A stretch of DNA of 42,175 nucleotides from Acidobacteriaceae bacterium (lineage in GTDB: Bacteria; Acidobacteriota; Terriglobia; Terriglobales; Acidobacteriaceae), in NCBI GenBank assembly GCA_003131315.1, contig PKUV01000107.1, forward strand, positions 1,012-43,186, read 5' to 3'. Of the stretch, positions 14,288-23,300 are shown piece after piece. A program made the position numbers and the translations under genes. Numbering within the stretch: position 1 is the first letter of the stretch; each line of letters starts with the position of its first letter. Below the pieces are notes generated by a model that worked only from the letters and a program-made list of their open reading frames with translations, was not told the origin of the DNA and made no database searches.

Positions 14288-16699
14288 TTACGTGCTCAGC
14301 ACCTTCTCGCGCTCCTCGGCATCCTGGAGCTCCTCGCGAGGCGAAGCCGGCAGCGCAAACTCCAACACCTCGTCGATGGTCTTGACGTAGTGGGGCGTGA
14401 GTCCCAGCAACTGCTCGGGGGTCAGGTCTTCCTCGAGATTGGTTTTGTTTTCGGCGGGCAGGATCACGTCATGCACACCGGCGCGTTTAGCGGCCAGCAC
14501 TTTCTCCTTGATGCCACCCACCGGCAGTACGTTTCCGCTCAGCGTGATCTCGCCCGTCATCGCCGTCAGCGGACGCACCTGCTTGCCCGACAGCAATGAC
14601 ACCAGGGCGGTCACGATCGTGACGCCCGCCGAAGGACCGTCTTTCGGGATCGCTCCCGCTGGCACGTGGATGTGGATGTCATGGTTGGCGAAGAATTCTT
14701 CGTCGATGCCCAACTGCTTCGCGTTCGAACGCACCCAGCTTAACCCGGCCTGCATGGACTCGCGCATCACGTCTTGAATCTGGCCGGTGATGGTCAGCCC
14801 ACCTTTGCCTTTCATCTGGTTGGCTTCGACGAACAACACGTCGCCGCCCGATGGCGTCCATGCCAGTCCCACCACCACCCCCGCGCGTTTGGTGCGCTCC
14901 GCAATTTCGCCTTCGCTGCGGACCTTGATGCCGCCCAGAAACTCCTGCACGACCTCCTTGGTAATGACCAGCTTGTCGCTCTTCCCTTCCGCCAACCGGC
15001 GCGCCTGCTTACGGCAGATGGTGCCGATGGTGCGTTCCAGGTTGCGCACCCCCGCCTCGCGCGTGTAATGACGGATCACGTAGTTGACCGCCTCTTCCGG
15101 AAATTCGATCTGCTCTTGCGTGATTCCGTTTTCCTCGATCTGCCGCGGGATCAGGTACTGGAAGGCGATGTGAACTTTCTCTTCCTCGGTGTACCCCTGA
15201 AGTTCGATAATCTCCATGCGGTCGCGCAGTGGCTCGGCGATCGGATCGAGCATGTTCGCGGTGGTAATGAACAACACCTTGGAGAGATCGAACATCACGT
15301 CCAGATAGTTGTCGCGAAACGTCGCGTTCTGCTCCGGATCGAGCGCTTCCAGCAACGCCGACGCCGGATCGCCACGGAAGTCGCGCCCCACCTTGTCAAT
15401 TTCGTCGAGCATGAAGACCGGGTCTTTCGTCTCCGCCCGCCGTATCCCCTGAATGATCTGCCCCGGCAAGGCCCCGATGTAGGTGCGCCGGTGGCCACGA
15501 ATTTCCGCTTCGTCGTGCACTCCGCCCAGCGACAGACGCACGAACTTGCGTCCCAGCGCGCGCGCTATTGATTTGCCCAACGAAGTCTTGCCCACGCCCG
15601 GAGGCCCGACGAAACACAGAATCGGCCCTTTCATGTTGGGCTTCAACCGCCGCACCGAAAGGTAGTCCAGTATGCGGTCTTTCACTTTCTGCAAGTCGTA
15701 GTGGTCGGTATCGAGAATCTCTTTCGCTTTCAGGATTTCAATCTCTCCACCCGAAGTCTTCGCCCAGGGCAGCACCGCCAGCCACTCGATGTAGTTCCGT
15801 GTGACCGAATAATCCGCCGCCATCGGCGACATGCGCGCCAGCCGCCCCAGTTCCTTCAGCGCTTCTTTCTTCACATCGTCGGGCATGCCCGCGGATTCGA
15901 TCTTTTGCTTCAGTTCGTCGGTGTCACGCTGGCCCTCGTCCTGCTCGCCCAGTTCTTTTTGGATCGCCTTCATCTGCTCGCGCAAGTAGTACTCGCGCTG
16001 CGTCTGCTGCACGCGATCCTGCACTTCCGACTGGATCTTGTTCCGCAGTTGCTGCACTTCCAGTTCCTTGGCCAGGTGCTGATTGATTTTCCCCAGCCGC
16101 ACCCGGACGTCGCTCGTCTCCAGCGTCTCCTGCTTGTCGGCCGTCGACAGCGATGGCAGCGACGAGGCGATAAAGTCCACCAGCCGTCCCGGTTCTTCAA
16201 TGTTCATCGCCACCGTCGAAAGCTCGTCCGAGAGCGTCGGCGAACCGGCCACGATCTGCTGGAACAAGGTCAGCACATTGCGCTGCAGCGCTTCCACCTC
16301 GGAATCCTTCGGCGGAATCGTCTCCGGAATCGTGGTCACCCGTGCCCGCATGAACGGCGAAAGCTGCGCAAAATCCGCCAGCAGCACCCGCTCCAGTCCT
16401 TCCGCAAAAACAAACAGGCTCTGGTTGGGCATCTTGACAACTTTGTGCACCACCGCCAGCGTTCCGATGGAGTACAGATCGGTTGGCTGCGGCAAGTCCA
16501 CGCGCGCCTCGCGCTGCGCCACCACCACGATGGTCTTGTCTTCGCCCAGCGAGTTAATCAGCTGCACCGAACTTTCCCGCCCCACCGTCAGAGGAAGCAC
16601 GGCGTGGGGGAACAGGACCGTGTCGCGCACCGGCAGAATCGGCAGCGACCGCTCGGTGGTTTCGTAAGAAGTGAGCTCGGTAGAAATAGGATCTCCCAT
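14288..16699 (-). CDS. lon: ATP-dependent Lon protease (LonA type)
   Basis: Lon degrades misfolded and regulatory proteins in the cytosol. From Met at 16699 it is 803 residues. In order: the N-terminal LAN domain (LPILPVRDTVLFPHAVLPL), a coiled middle (REQMKAIQKELGE), the AAA+ module with Walker A GPPGVGKTS near residue 365 and Walker B VFMLDEIDK, and the protease domain with catalytic Ser690 in PKDGPSAG and Lys733 in GGIKEK, the same 43-residue spacing as Ser679/Lys722 in E. coli. A GTG 8 codons upstream is in frame, but it would lie inside a near-perfect HAIR operator, so the ATG is chosen. The C-terminus (SPREELQDAEEREKVLST) is short and unconserved. Likely heat-shock regulated. Confidence 0.97.
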   Translation of the reverse strand: MGDPISTELTSYETTERSLPILPVRDTVLFPHAVLPLTVGRESSVQLINSLGEDKTIVVVAQREARVDLPQPTDLYSIGTLAVVHKVVKMPNQSLFVFAEGLERVLLADFAQLSPFMRARVTTIPETIPPKDSEVEALQRNVLTLFQQIVAGSPTLSDELSTVAMNIEEPGRLVDFIASSLPSLSTADKQETLETSDVRVRLGKINQHLAKELEVQQLRNKIQSEVQDRVQQTQREYYLREQMKAIQKELGEQDEGQRDTDELKQKIESAGMPDDVKKEALKELGRLARMSPMAADYSVTRNYIEWLAVLPWAKTSGGEIEILKAKEILDTDHYDLQKVKDRILDYLSVRRLKPNMKGPILCFVGPPGVGKTSLGKSIARALGRKFVRLSLGGVHDEAEIRGHRRTYIGALPGQIIQGIRRAETKDPVFMLDEIDKVGRDFRGDPASALLEALDPEQNATFRDNYLDVMFDLSKVLFITTANMLDPIAEPLRDRMEIIELQGYTEEEKVHIAFQYLIPRQIEENGITQEQIEFPEEAVNYVIRHYTREAGVRNLERTIGTICRKQARRLAEGKSDKLVITKEVVQEFLGGIKVRSEGEIAERTKRAGVVVGLAWTPSGGDVLFVEANQMKGKGGLTITGQIQDVMRESMQAGLSWVRSNAKQLGIDEEFFANHDIHIHVPAGAIPKDGPSAGVTIVTALVSLLSGKQVRPLTAMTGEITLSGNVLPVGGIKEKVLAAKRAGVHDVILPAENKTNLEEDLTPEQLLGLTPHYVKTIDEVLEFALPASPREELQDAEEREKVLST

Positions 16700-16707
16700 G
16701 ATTTTTT

Positions 16708-16728
16708 CTTGAGTGACTTTCACTCAAC
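16708..16728. promoter_or_regulatory. HAIR-type operator (candidate HspR site) for lon
   Basis: CTTGAGT-N7-ACTCAAC matches the HspR-associated inverted repeat CTTGAGT-N7-ACTCAAG at 13 of 14 positions, with the exact 7-base spacer. It ends 8 bases before the lon ATG (minus strand). HspR, a MerR-family repressor, is known to control dnaK, clpB and lon in streptomycetes through this element. Confidence 0.8.
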
Positions 16729-16780
16729 CTTGGATGAACTCAACTGCCAAAAAGATGCAGTCTTCGTGCTAGGTTGTTGA

Positions 16781-16808
16781 ATTCTATACCTTTTTTGGCC
16801 TTTTGCAA
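16781..16808 (-). promoter_or_regulatory. Candidate sigma-70-type promoter for lon
   Basis: On the minus strand TTGCAA, a 16-base spacer and TAGAAT form a -35/-10 pair. The predicted start would be near 16774, so the HAIR site would lie about 45-65 bases downstream, in the leader. Confidence 0.5.
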
Positions 16809-16917
16809 GACACAGAAGGGATTCGGCCCCCCGCCGGGGCTGGTTCTTCCGGGAACGTGCCTCCCCTCCTGCACCCGCCCGTCAAATCGGCTACTTTCTC
16901 GTGTTTCCCGCCTCCAA

Positions 16918-17289
16918 CTAAAACACGTGCTTCGCGCGATCGCCTTTGAACACCATCTCTTGCAGAACTCGCTCGTTCGCCGCATTCAAGACGTAAATCT
17001 TCTGATCCTCATTGGCCTTCGCGCCCAACGGAACCAGTGTGCACTTCGCGCGCACCTCAACCGGCTTCTTCGTCCCTAGCTGCCGGAACACCATGATGTG
17101 ATCCGAGCCCTCCATCACGTGACGGATCTCGTAGTTCCCCATCGGCAACAGCGTGTCCGCCACCCGGACATTCTCTGAAAAGTTCACCCGATAGCTGTCT
17201 CTGATTCCCATCTGATTCTCGGCCACCGAAAACGCGCCCAGTATAAAGACACACATCAATACAAGAATCCCTGCAAAGACCTTACGCAT
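16918..17289 (-). CDS. Small exported protein of unknown function
   Basis: A 123-residue protein with a Sec signal (MRKVFAGILVLMCVFILGAFS, cleaved after SVA). The mature part is beta-rich: YRVNFSENVRVADTLLPMGNYEIRHVMEG, then HIMVFRQL and VRAKCTLVPLG. The pattern resembles small acidobacterial secreted domains that start with a strand and the phrase LPxGxYxI. Not otherwise recognised. The start is chosen because AGGAGG lies 7 bases upstream; an earlier ATG twelve codons up has none. The gene precedes lon by about 200 bases, in the same direction. Confidence 0.82.
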   Translation of the reverse strand: MRKVFAGILVLMCVFILGAFSVAENQMGIRDSYRVNFSENVRVADTLLPMGNYEIRHVMEGSDHIMVFRQLGTKKPVEVRAKCTLVPLGAKANEDQKIYVLNAANERVLQEMVFKGDRAKHVF

Positions 17290-17468
17290 ACAAGCCCTCC
17301 TTGGCTTCGGGCCAGACCGGCCCACTTTCAGGCTAGACCGAAGGTGCGGTTCCCGCTGTGCACCGCCTCACAGCACGTTGTGACGAATAGCCGGGAGGCA
17401 CCGACCCCGTGGGCCAGGCCGAGGCGAGCATCCCTCGGGTAACTGGGTACTGGCCACTGGCCACCGCC

Positions 17469-18284
17469 TCACGCTTCCGGATAAATTCCCAGCACCTTCA
17501 CCAGCTCCGCCACCTCGCTTAAATGCCGCAGGGCATTGCGCGAATCTTCATCGTCGCCGCGCAGCAGATCCACAAAAAACACGTATTCCCACGGACGCCC
17601 GCGCATGGGCCGCGACTCGATCTTGCTCAAACTGATGTCGCGCAGCGCAAACACGCTAAGCGCCTTGAACAACGCCCCCGGAATGTTCTTCACGCTGAAT
17701 GCCAGCGAAGTCTTCTCCGCATTGTCATTGTCCGCCGCCCGCGGCTTTCCCCGCTTGATCAGAAAGAAGCGCGTAAAGTTCTTCTTGTCATCCTCAATCC
17801 CGGCCTTCAGAATCTTTCCCGCATACACTTCGGCGGCCCGCCGGCTGGCAATGCCTGCCGCATCGCGCAAGCCCTCCGCAACCACATACTTCACACTTCC
17901 CGCCGTGTCGTAGAACGGCACCGGCTCCAGCTTCGGATTCTTGGCAAACAGGTCGCGGCACTGATCGAGCGCGACAGGATGAGAGAACACGCGCCGCACA
18001 TCGCCGAGTTTCGTCCCCGGCAGCGCGATCAGATTGTGCACGATGCGCAGGCGAAACTCGCGCACGATGTGAACGTCGCGGCCCAGCAGCAAATCGAAAT
18101 GTTCGGCGACCGAACCCGCCAGCGAGTTCTCAATCGGAATCACCGCGCCGTCCACCGTTCCCCGCTTCACGCGGTCGAAGACCTCAAGCGAACGTGCACA
18201 TGGCACCACCTTCGCCCGCGGCAACATCGCTTCCGCCGCCTCGTGGCTGAAAGAACCAAGTTCTCCCTGGATCGCAATCTTCAT
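17469..18284 (-). CDS. pheA: Prephenate dehydratase (with ACT domain)
   Basis: Prephenate dehydratase converts prephenate to phenylpyruvate in phenylalanine synthesis. The 271-residue monofunctional form starts MKIAIQGELGSFSHEAA and carries the two catalytic-site landmarks: the ENSLAGS loop (PIENSLAGSVAEHFD) and KNFTRF with the conserved TRF. From about residue 190 an ACT domain follows with IPGALFKALSVFA and the ESRP motif (KIESRPMRGRPWEYVFFVD), which binds phenylalanine for feedback inhibition. The ATG at 18284 is chosen over one 7 codons earlier because AAAGGGCTTG precedes it. No other aromatic gene is nearby. The 3' end abuts a GTAACTGGGTACTGG-type simple repeat (about 17440-17465). Confidence 0.95.
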   Translation of the reverse strand: MKIAIQGELGSFSHEAAEAMLPRAKVVPCARSLEVFDRVKRGTVDGAVIPIENSLAGSVAEHFDLLLGRDVHIVREFRLRIVHNLIALPGTKLGDVRRVFSHPVALDQCRDLFAKNPKLEPVPFYDTAGSVKYVVAEGLRDAAGIASRRAAEVYAGKILKAGIEDDKKNFTRFFLIKRGKPRAADNDNAEKTSLAFSVKNIPGALFKALSVFALRDISLSKIESRPMRGRPWEYVFFVDLLRGDDEDSRNALRHLSEVAELVKVLGIYPEA

Positions 18285-18320
18285 CAAGCCCTTTCCTTTT
18301 CCCACCGCGAATTCTCACCC

Positions 18321-18487
18321 GTAGAGACGGGGCTTGCCCCGTCTCCCAAGGCGCGGCAAACCGCGGAAAAACTCAAGTTTCGTATCAGAGCATCGCTATA
18401 GCAACACCGGATTCGTATCAGGGCATCGCTTTAGCGATGCCGAAAGATCCTCTAAACCCGATGCCCCTTTAGGGGCTGGGTATCGAC
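18321..18487. repeat. Composite dispersed repeat upstream of pheA
   Basis: Contains the GTAGAGACGG palindrome (18321-18346), two direct copies of TTCGTATCAG(A/G)GCATCGCT, a palindrome GCATCGCTTTAGCGATGC and GCCCCTTTAGGGGCTGGGTATCG. The same modules occur at 4184-4262 and 11797-11855. No gene is seen. Confidence 0.8.
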
Positions 18488-18526
18488 ATCTAACTTTTCC
18501 GCCGCCCGTCAAAATTCGCTGCGAAC

Positions 18527-19033
18527 TCATCCCACCGGCGACCGCGCCAGCTCTTTCGTCATAACCAAAGCGTCTAGCTGGCCAGAATAGTATCCGGCGG
18601 CCGTCTTTTCCACGAAATACCCTTTCTGCTTGTAGAAGCGGATCGCAGCTTCATTATTCACCGGCGTCTCCAGCGCCACCGCGCCCGCGCCCGCCCGCAG
18701 CAACCGCTCTTCCGCAGCCCGCAGCAAAGCCGAGCCGACGCCCGTCCGCCGAGCCTCTGCGACAACATCGATAGTAATAATGTGCCCACTCTTCCGGCGA
18801 GTCTCCGCCACAATGAAGCCAAGAATGACGAAACCCGGACTCCCTGCCAGCAGGCTCCCGTTGCCGGCCTCACCGCCTTCGCCTTCGGCCACCAGAGTAA
18901 ACGACCCGGGCCGGCGCATATAGAAGGCCATTTCCGGTCGCGAGTACGCCAACTGCGGATCGAAGCAGTCCTGGTCAATCCGCCACAGCGTATCAAAATC
19001 GCCCTTCTCAAATTTGCGGATTCGGAACGACAC
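18527..19033 (-). CDS. GNAT N-acetyltransferase (RimI-like)
   Basis: A 168-residue GNAT-fold acetyltransferase. The beginning FRIRKFEKGDFDTLWRIDQDCF is that of RimI-like enzymes. The central strand GFIVAE and HIITIDVVAEARRTGVGSALL carry the acetyl-CoA pyrophosphate-binding RRTGVGSALL (motif A, R/Q-x-x-G-x-G/A). Motif B (AVALETPVNNEAAIRFYKQKGY) follows. RimI and its relatives acetylate protein N-termini, but the substrate cannot be read here. The start is GTG. A few charged residues follow the domain. Confidence 0.9.
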   Translation of the reverse strand: MSFRIRKFEKGDFDTLWRIDQDCFDPQLAYSRPEMAFYMRRPGSFTLVAEGEGGEAGNGSLLAGSPGFVILGFIVAETRRKSGHIITIDVVAEARRTGVGSALLRAAEERLLRAGAGAVALETPVNNEAAIRFYKQKGYFVEKTAAGYYSGQLDALVMTKELARSPVG

Positions 19034-19267
19034 GCCGCCATTGTAACGAGATTGTCGCGGCCGCGTGGCGGAAGACGACGCTCGACGGGGCCAGCTGCGG
19101 GCACGATTTCGCCGGTAACCGCACCAAGACCACTTACCTCAACCGGATCTCGTCGAATTACCGCTGTGATGCGATCTACGAAACTGGCGCAGCCAACTAA
19201 TGCCCCGGCAGGGAAATGCCGATATTTAGCATTGTCGGCTCATTCTTTGCATTCGGAGAGAAAGATC

Positions 19268-21202
19268 ATGTTTTCCCGCTTACACCGCACCCTCGCTGTC
19301 TTGATGTTGGCTTGCTGCCTGTTTGTTGGGGGCTGCTCGAATTCCAGTTCGCCGACTACGCCGTCGCCAGGCGCGCCACAAGCCTCCCTGAGTCCGGCAG
19401 CGCTGAGCTTCGCCGGCCAGTCCCTGGGGACCACCAGTGCCACCCATGCACTGACGCTATCGAATGGCGGAACGGCGGCGCTGACGATCACCAGTATTGC
19501 CGCGTCGGGAGACTTCGCGCAGACCAACACATGTGGCTCGACGGTTGCGGCGGGCGGCAGTTGCACGATTTCGGTGACCTTCGCCCCAACCGTCGTCGGC
19601 ACTCGCAACGGCAGCGTGAGTGTCACCGACAACGCTTCGGGTTCGCCGCACTCTGCCAGCCTCAGCGGGTCCGGGATCGCTTCCACGGGTACGGCAGGGT
19701 GTGCGGAAACTGGAACCTCCAATTTCCCCGGGTGTTTCTCCCTAAGTTCGCCGACGGCGCTGGTCGCCGCCGCGTCCCAAAGCTCCTCCCGCAAGGCAAA
19801 GCGCGCCGCCCGCCTTCATCGTCAGGGTACGGGCAGCAGCAGCTTTCAAACCCAATTTGCCGCCCAAACGGCGCAGATAGCGGCCCTGCTTGACGGTACC
19901 GACCCAAATCCCGGACAGACCTTGGCCACTCTCGGAGGCGCGGTAATCGATACAACTGTCGGCAACATATCGCCGTCACCCGATTTCTGCTTTGGCCCGG
20001 CCATGTACTATGCCAACGATCCGGACGGCATCAGCAACTCTACGGGCAGGTGGCCACCCGGCGACTTCGGTATTTGGTTGCCCACGGACACGCAAGGTCA
20101 GGCTTGCTCTGCCGCTGAACTGAATTACCTGTTGACCTCGGATTCGGGCAAGACTCAACTTACGCTTGCCATAGCGGCCGAAGTGCAGTACCTGGCCGGG
20201 GCGAACTTCCCCACCACGGCCGGGGCCAGCTATGACGCCACCTCCGCCATTGTGCAACTGTTCTCGAACGCGGGTGCGCCGGCATCCATTACTTCGGTCA
20301 CGGTAAGCTTTGACGGCACCCGTTATCTCTATGGCGCGCAGTTCAGTGCGCCGAACGTGATGGCAGAGACCACCGCCTGCACCCTATCGCTGAAACACAC
20401 GCCAGGGGCAGATCCGTATTCCTACTCCGGAGTAGCACAGTACGGCTTCGACGATGGCACAAATCTGCTGGCGGGAACCACTCGCTACCAGCGCACCAGT
20501 CAGACTCATCTCGACATCAGCGCTCGCGACTCGTTCTATCCCACCGGATCGACTCCTCTATTGGACGCCAATGGCGAACTCGATCCCTCCGATCCTAACT
20601 TCTACATGCGTTTCTCTCGCGTGGGCGCAAGTTTCGATCCCACTTCCGCGACCATCCCTGGCAGTTTCTTGTATGTGCTCCAGATCAACACGCAGGGAGC
20701 CTCAGGCCCCGGATTGGCGCAAGGTCTAACCGATGTGCTTCAACTGGTTCTTCCCGGAGATGGCACGGGTAGCGCCTTCTACGGATTTGGCGGCGCGGCC
20801 ATCGACCAGCCGCTGGTGGGAACGATCGACGATATGTACTGTTTGCGAGAGAGCGGCGTTTCTCGGACCTATGCGCAATTCCAGCCCATCGGCTACAACA
20901 GCTCAGACGGCCAGTACGAGCCCAGTTTGACGCTCGCGGCCCAGATCCGATTTGCGCCGACCAGCACTTGCACCTGGACCGTCGCGCAATGGAACAACGG
21001 CGATCCCAGCGGCTTCTGGTACGACCGCACGTTGCAGTATTCGAATAGTCAATCGCAGCCAACTACTCCGAACCCGATTCCCGAAAACGTAGTGGCGGAC
21101 CCGGCTAGCTCGGATTACCCCTTCAACCTGTTTGGCGACGGCGCCACGCAGCCGCAAACCCTGATCGACGCACAGGGCTACACCTTCCCAGTGCTGTACT
21201 GA
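19268..21202 (+). CDS. Large lipoprotein with ASPM/SPD-2/Hydin-like (choice-of-anchor) domain
   Basis: A 644-residue protein. It opens with MFSRLHRTLAVLMLACCLFVGGC, a lipoprotein signal with Cys near residue 23, then a Ser/Pro linker. Residues 40-140 are one Ig-like repeat of the choice-of-anchor D / ASH type: LSPAALSFAGQSLGTTSATHALTLSN, FAQTNTCGSTVAAGGSCTISVTF and the GSVSVTDNASGSPHS end. The remaining 480 residues are not recognised and are rich in Asp, Gly, Thr and aromatic residues (DPNPGQTLATLGGAVIDTTVG and similar). The start is chosen for the lipobox and the GGAGA about 9 bases upstream. Function unknown; expected to be surface-anchored. Followed by a strong terminator. Confidence 0.82.
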   Translation: MFSRLHRTLAVLMLACCLFVGGCSNSSSPTTPSPGAPQASLSPAALSFAGQSLGTTSATHALTLSNGGTAALTITSIAASGDFAQTNTCGSTVAAGGSCTISVTFAPTVVGTRNGSVSVTDNASGSPHSASLSGSGIASTGTAGCAETGTSNFPGCFSLSSPTALVAAASQSSSRKAKRAARLHRQGTGSSSFQTQFAAQTAQIAALLDGTDPNPGQTLATLGGAVIDTTVGNISPSPDFCFGPAMYYANDPDGISNSTGRWPPGDFGIWLPTDTQGQACSAAELNYLLTSDSGKTQLTLAIAAEVQYLAGANFPTTAGASYDATSAIVQLFSNAGAPASITSVTVSFDGTRYLYGAQFSAPNVMAETTACTLSLKHTPGADPYSYSGVAQYGFDDGTNLLAGTTRYQRTSQTHLDISARDSFYPTGSTPLLDANGELDPSDPNFYMRFSRVGASFDPTSATIPGSFLYVLQINTQGASGPGLAQGLTDVLQLVLPGDGTGSAFYGFGGAAIDQPLVGTIDDMYCLRESGVSRTYAQFQPIGYNSSDGQYEPSLTLAAQIRFAPTSTCTWTVAQWNNGDPSGFWYDRTLQYSNSQSQPTTPNPIPENVVADPASSDYPFNLFGDGATQPQTLIDAQGYTFPVLY

Positions 21203-21240
21203 ATCGGCGGCCGGAGTAGCCAATTTCGGGGTGTTGGGTG

Positions 21241-21276
21241 CCCCACTTCTCGCGCTTTTCGAGAAGTGGGGCTTTT
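21241..21276 (+). terminator. Intrinsic terminator after the large lipoprotein gene
   Basis: CCCCACTTCTCG, seven loop bases, then CGAGAAGTGGGG and CTTTTC: a perfect 12-bp stem with a short T-run, 38 bases after the stop. Confidence 0.85.
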
Positions 21277-21524
21277 CGCTGCGATTGCCCGATTCGTCGT
21301 TCAAAACTCTCTTCATCACCGTAGCGATACCGTCAGCTCTTCGAGATCAGACCCCCTTTAAGCCGCGATCTGCGAACAAACAGGATGAACTGGTTGCTCG
21401 AAGCCCGTAGCCATCGCGGGCATCGACAATCGTTTTTTTCCACACCTCGCCGCGCTCTTTTTTCCTCATCTCCCCCCTTGCGTACCAGCATCCATAAGAA
21501 GTACGATTTCTCCGCAGAGGCATC

Positions 21525-22196
21525 GTGGGGCGTTTCATTCTCATCGACGTAGTCGCAGCGCTCGCGCTCTCCTTCCTCTGGTATGCCTGGTTTGTCCGTT
21601 ACAACCGGCGGCGAGCAGGCAACGTGCTGCAGTGGGTTCAGGCGGCATGCCTAGGAAAAGGCCGCGTAGGCGATCTGCGCTGGCACGCCAACAGTTCCCG
21701 GCTAAAGGCCACTCTTCATCTTTCCTCGCGTTGGTTTGAGGACGCCCGTCTCACCATCCGCCTGTTGCCGCGCCCGCTCCCCGTGCAGTGGGCCCTGAGC
21801 CGCTGGCGCCAGCAGCAGGAAACGCTCACTTTCGAAGCCGACATGGGATTCCCCCCGGGCTTCCATCTCGACGTCATCCGTCACCGCTGGTCGGGCCGCA
21901 CGGGAGCGAAAAGCTCGGGGGCAAAAAGCTCGACTCGCACTCGCGCCTGGACCATCACCCGCCCCGGCCCTGTCATCCTGACCACCAAGGAAGACTGGCC
22001 CGTCGAACTCAGCCCGGTGGTGAATGCGCTGGCCTCCTGGCGCGACAAGGATTTCGTCGGCGTCCGCTTCAACTCCACGTCGCCGCACTTCACGGCCACG
22101 GTGGCGCTAGAAAACCTCTCCGATCAGAAAGCCGCAGCCGCGTTGCTCGGCCTCTTTCGCGAACTCGCCGCCAGTTCATCCGCCAAACAGCACTGA
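21525..22196 (+). CDS. Membrane-anchored protein of unknown function
   Basis: A 223-residue protein with one N-terminal membrane segment (FILIDVVAALALSFLWYAWFV) and a following Arg-rich cytoplasmic anchor. The rest is soluble, with RPLPVQWALSRW, FPPGFHLDVIRHRW and GFPPGF-type beta elements, and ends ENLSDQKAAAALLGLFRELA. The start codon is GTG with AGAGG 7 bases upstream. Not recognised; the shape suggests a conserved acidobacterial envelope protein. Confidence 0.75.
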   Translation: MGRFILIDVVAALALSFLWYAWFVRYNRRRAGNVLQWVQAACLGKGRVGDLRWHANSSRLKATLHLSSRWFEDARLTIRLLPRPLPVQWALSRWRQQQETLTFEADMGFPPGFHLDVIRHRWSGRTGAKSSGAKSSTRTRAWTITRPGPVILTTKEDWPVELSPVVNALASWRDKDFVGVRFNSTSPHFTATVALENLSDQKAAAALLGLFRELAASSSAKQH

Positions 22197-22730
22197 GAAA
22201 AGCAACTGCCCAAGGAGAGTAGAACCGTGTGCAGCGGTCGCTGGTGAAATGGATCGAGAATGGCGTTTCTCGTGCTCGGTTATCACGCGATTGATTCGCC
22301 TGCCCAGAGAACCAGATTTCCAAAGCCGGACCACCTGCAACCTGCTTGCGCAGCTGCGGGCTCACCATTTTTTGCGACCATCGCCTGCAACGCCCGTTTG
22401 TCGCTTAGCTCACGACATGAGCTATTCTGCTCAGTATTGCGCTCGTAAATGAGCGAACCTATTGATGCTTCAAGAAAGCAGTTTTGCGCGTCAAACCAGG
22501 CAGCCGATCTTCTCTCTTGAGGCGGTCCGGCCCAGGCAGCGTGTTCTTGCGCCGTTGCCGGTCATCTTCATCAGCCAGAGTCTGCCACCCAGACCCGCCG
22601 GTTCGGATCGCGGCGAAACCAACGTACTGAGCCGAGCCCCTTAGTTCCGTTCACCCGGCGGGGTTGCGTGATCTGTGAATCCGTGCGTAACTTAGGTATC
22701 ATATTCCGACTAACATTAAAGGAGAATTGA
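22197..22730. other. Gene-free stretch
   Basis: About 530 bases with no convincing coding sequence on either strand; the short ORFs here lack ribosome sites and family resemblance. The last 12 bases hold AAGGAG for the gene at 22731. Confidence 0.6.
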
Positions 22731-23015
22731 ATGAAATCCAAGAAGCTATTGGCTGTTGTCTTCGGGTCGCTCGTCGTGCTTGCACTGTCGCTGCCGGTAA
22801 TGGCACAGGACACCACGCAATCCACCACCACGACGACACAGACTCCCGCTCAGCCGCAAACCCAAACCACTCAGACGAACGAGAGCACCACGAAGTACAA
22901 GCACCATCACAAGAAGGTGAAGAAGGAGAAGCAAACAACGACTACAACCACGACCCCAGCCCAGCGGGAGCATACTGAGACGACGACCACTACCACGACT
23001 CCGCCGCAGCAGTAA
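22731..23015 (+). CDS. Small exported Thr/Gln-rich, Lys/His-patch protein
   Basis: A 94-residue protein with a clear signal peptide (KSKKLLAVVFGSLVVLALS, cut after VMAQ) and a wholly low-complexity mature part: Thr/Gln/Pro runs either side of a basic KYKHHHKKVKKEK segment. The His/Lys cluster could bind polyanion or metal, but nothing proves it. AAGGAG precedes the ATG by 6 bases. A 7-bp hairpin (ATGGGTG-GCT-CACCCAT, 23040-23056) lies 25 bases after the stop. Confidence 0.75.
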   Translation: MKSKKLLAVVFGSLVVLALSLPVMAQDTTQSTTTTTQTPAQPQTQTTQTNESTTKYKHHHKKVKKEKQTTTTTTTPAQREHTETTTTTTTPPQQ

Positions 23016-23300
23016 TTCCGGGAATCGGTCTGAATGCTCATGGGTGGCTCACCCATTCAGTCATGGTAAAGAAAACGTGTTCGTGCACATTGTTGTTTAG
23101 CAGCATAGTGTGAGTATTAAGCCGCGTCGCCATGAGAGTCGTGGCGGCGCGCATCTTTTCGGAGCTCAATACCCACCCCACCTATTCCCCTGTTTACGCT
23201 TCGCGGTGCACCTCGCGGTGCGCCAACGCAAAACTTCGGGGCCGAGTGGATCGGTAGTCCTTTCTCGTGAGACTTTGGCATTCTCTGCTTCATGCCGGTT

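Noticed and set aside
16708-16728. CIRCE element (HrcA operator)
   Set aside because: CIRCE is TTAGCACTC-N9-GAGTGCTAA. This dyad has different arms and an N7 spacer, matching HAIR instead.
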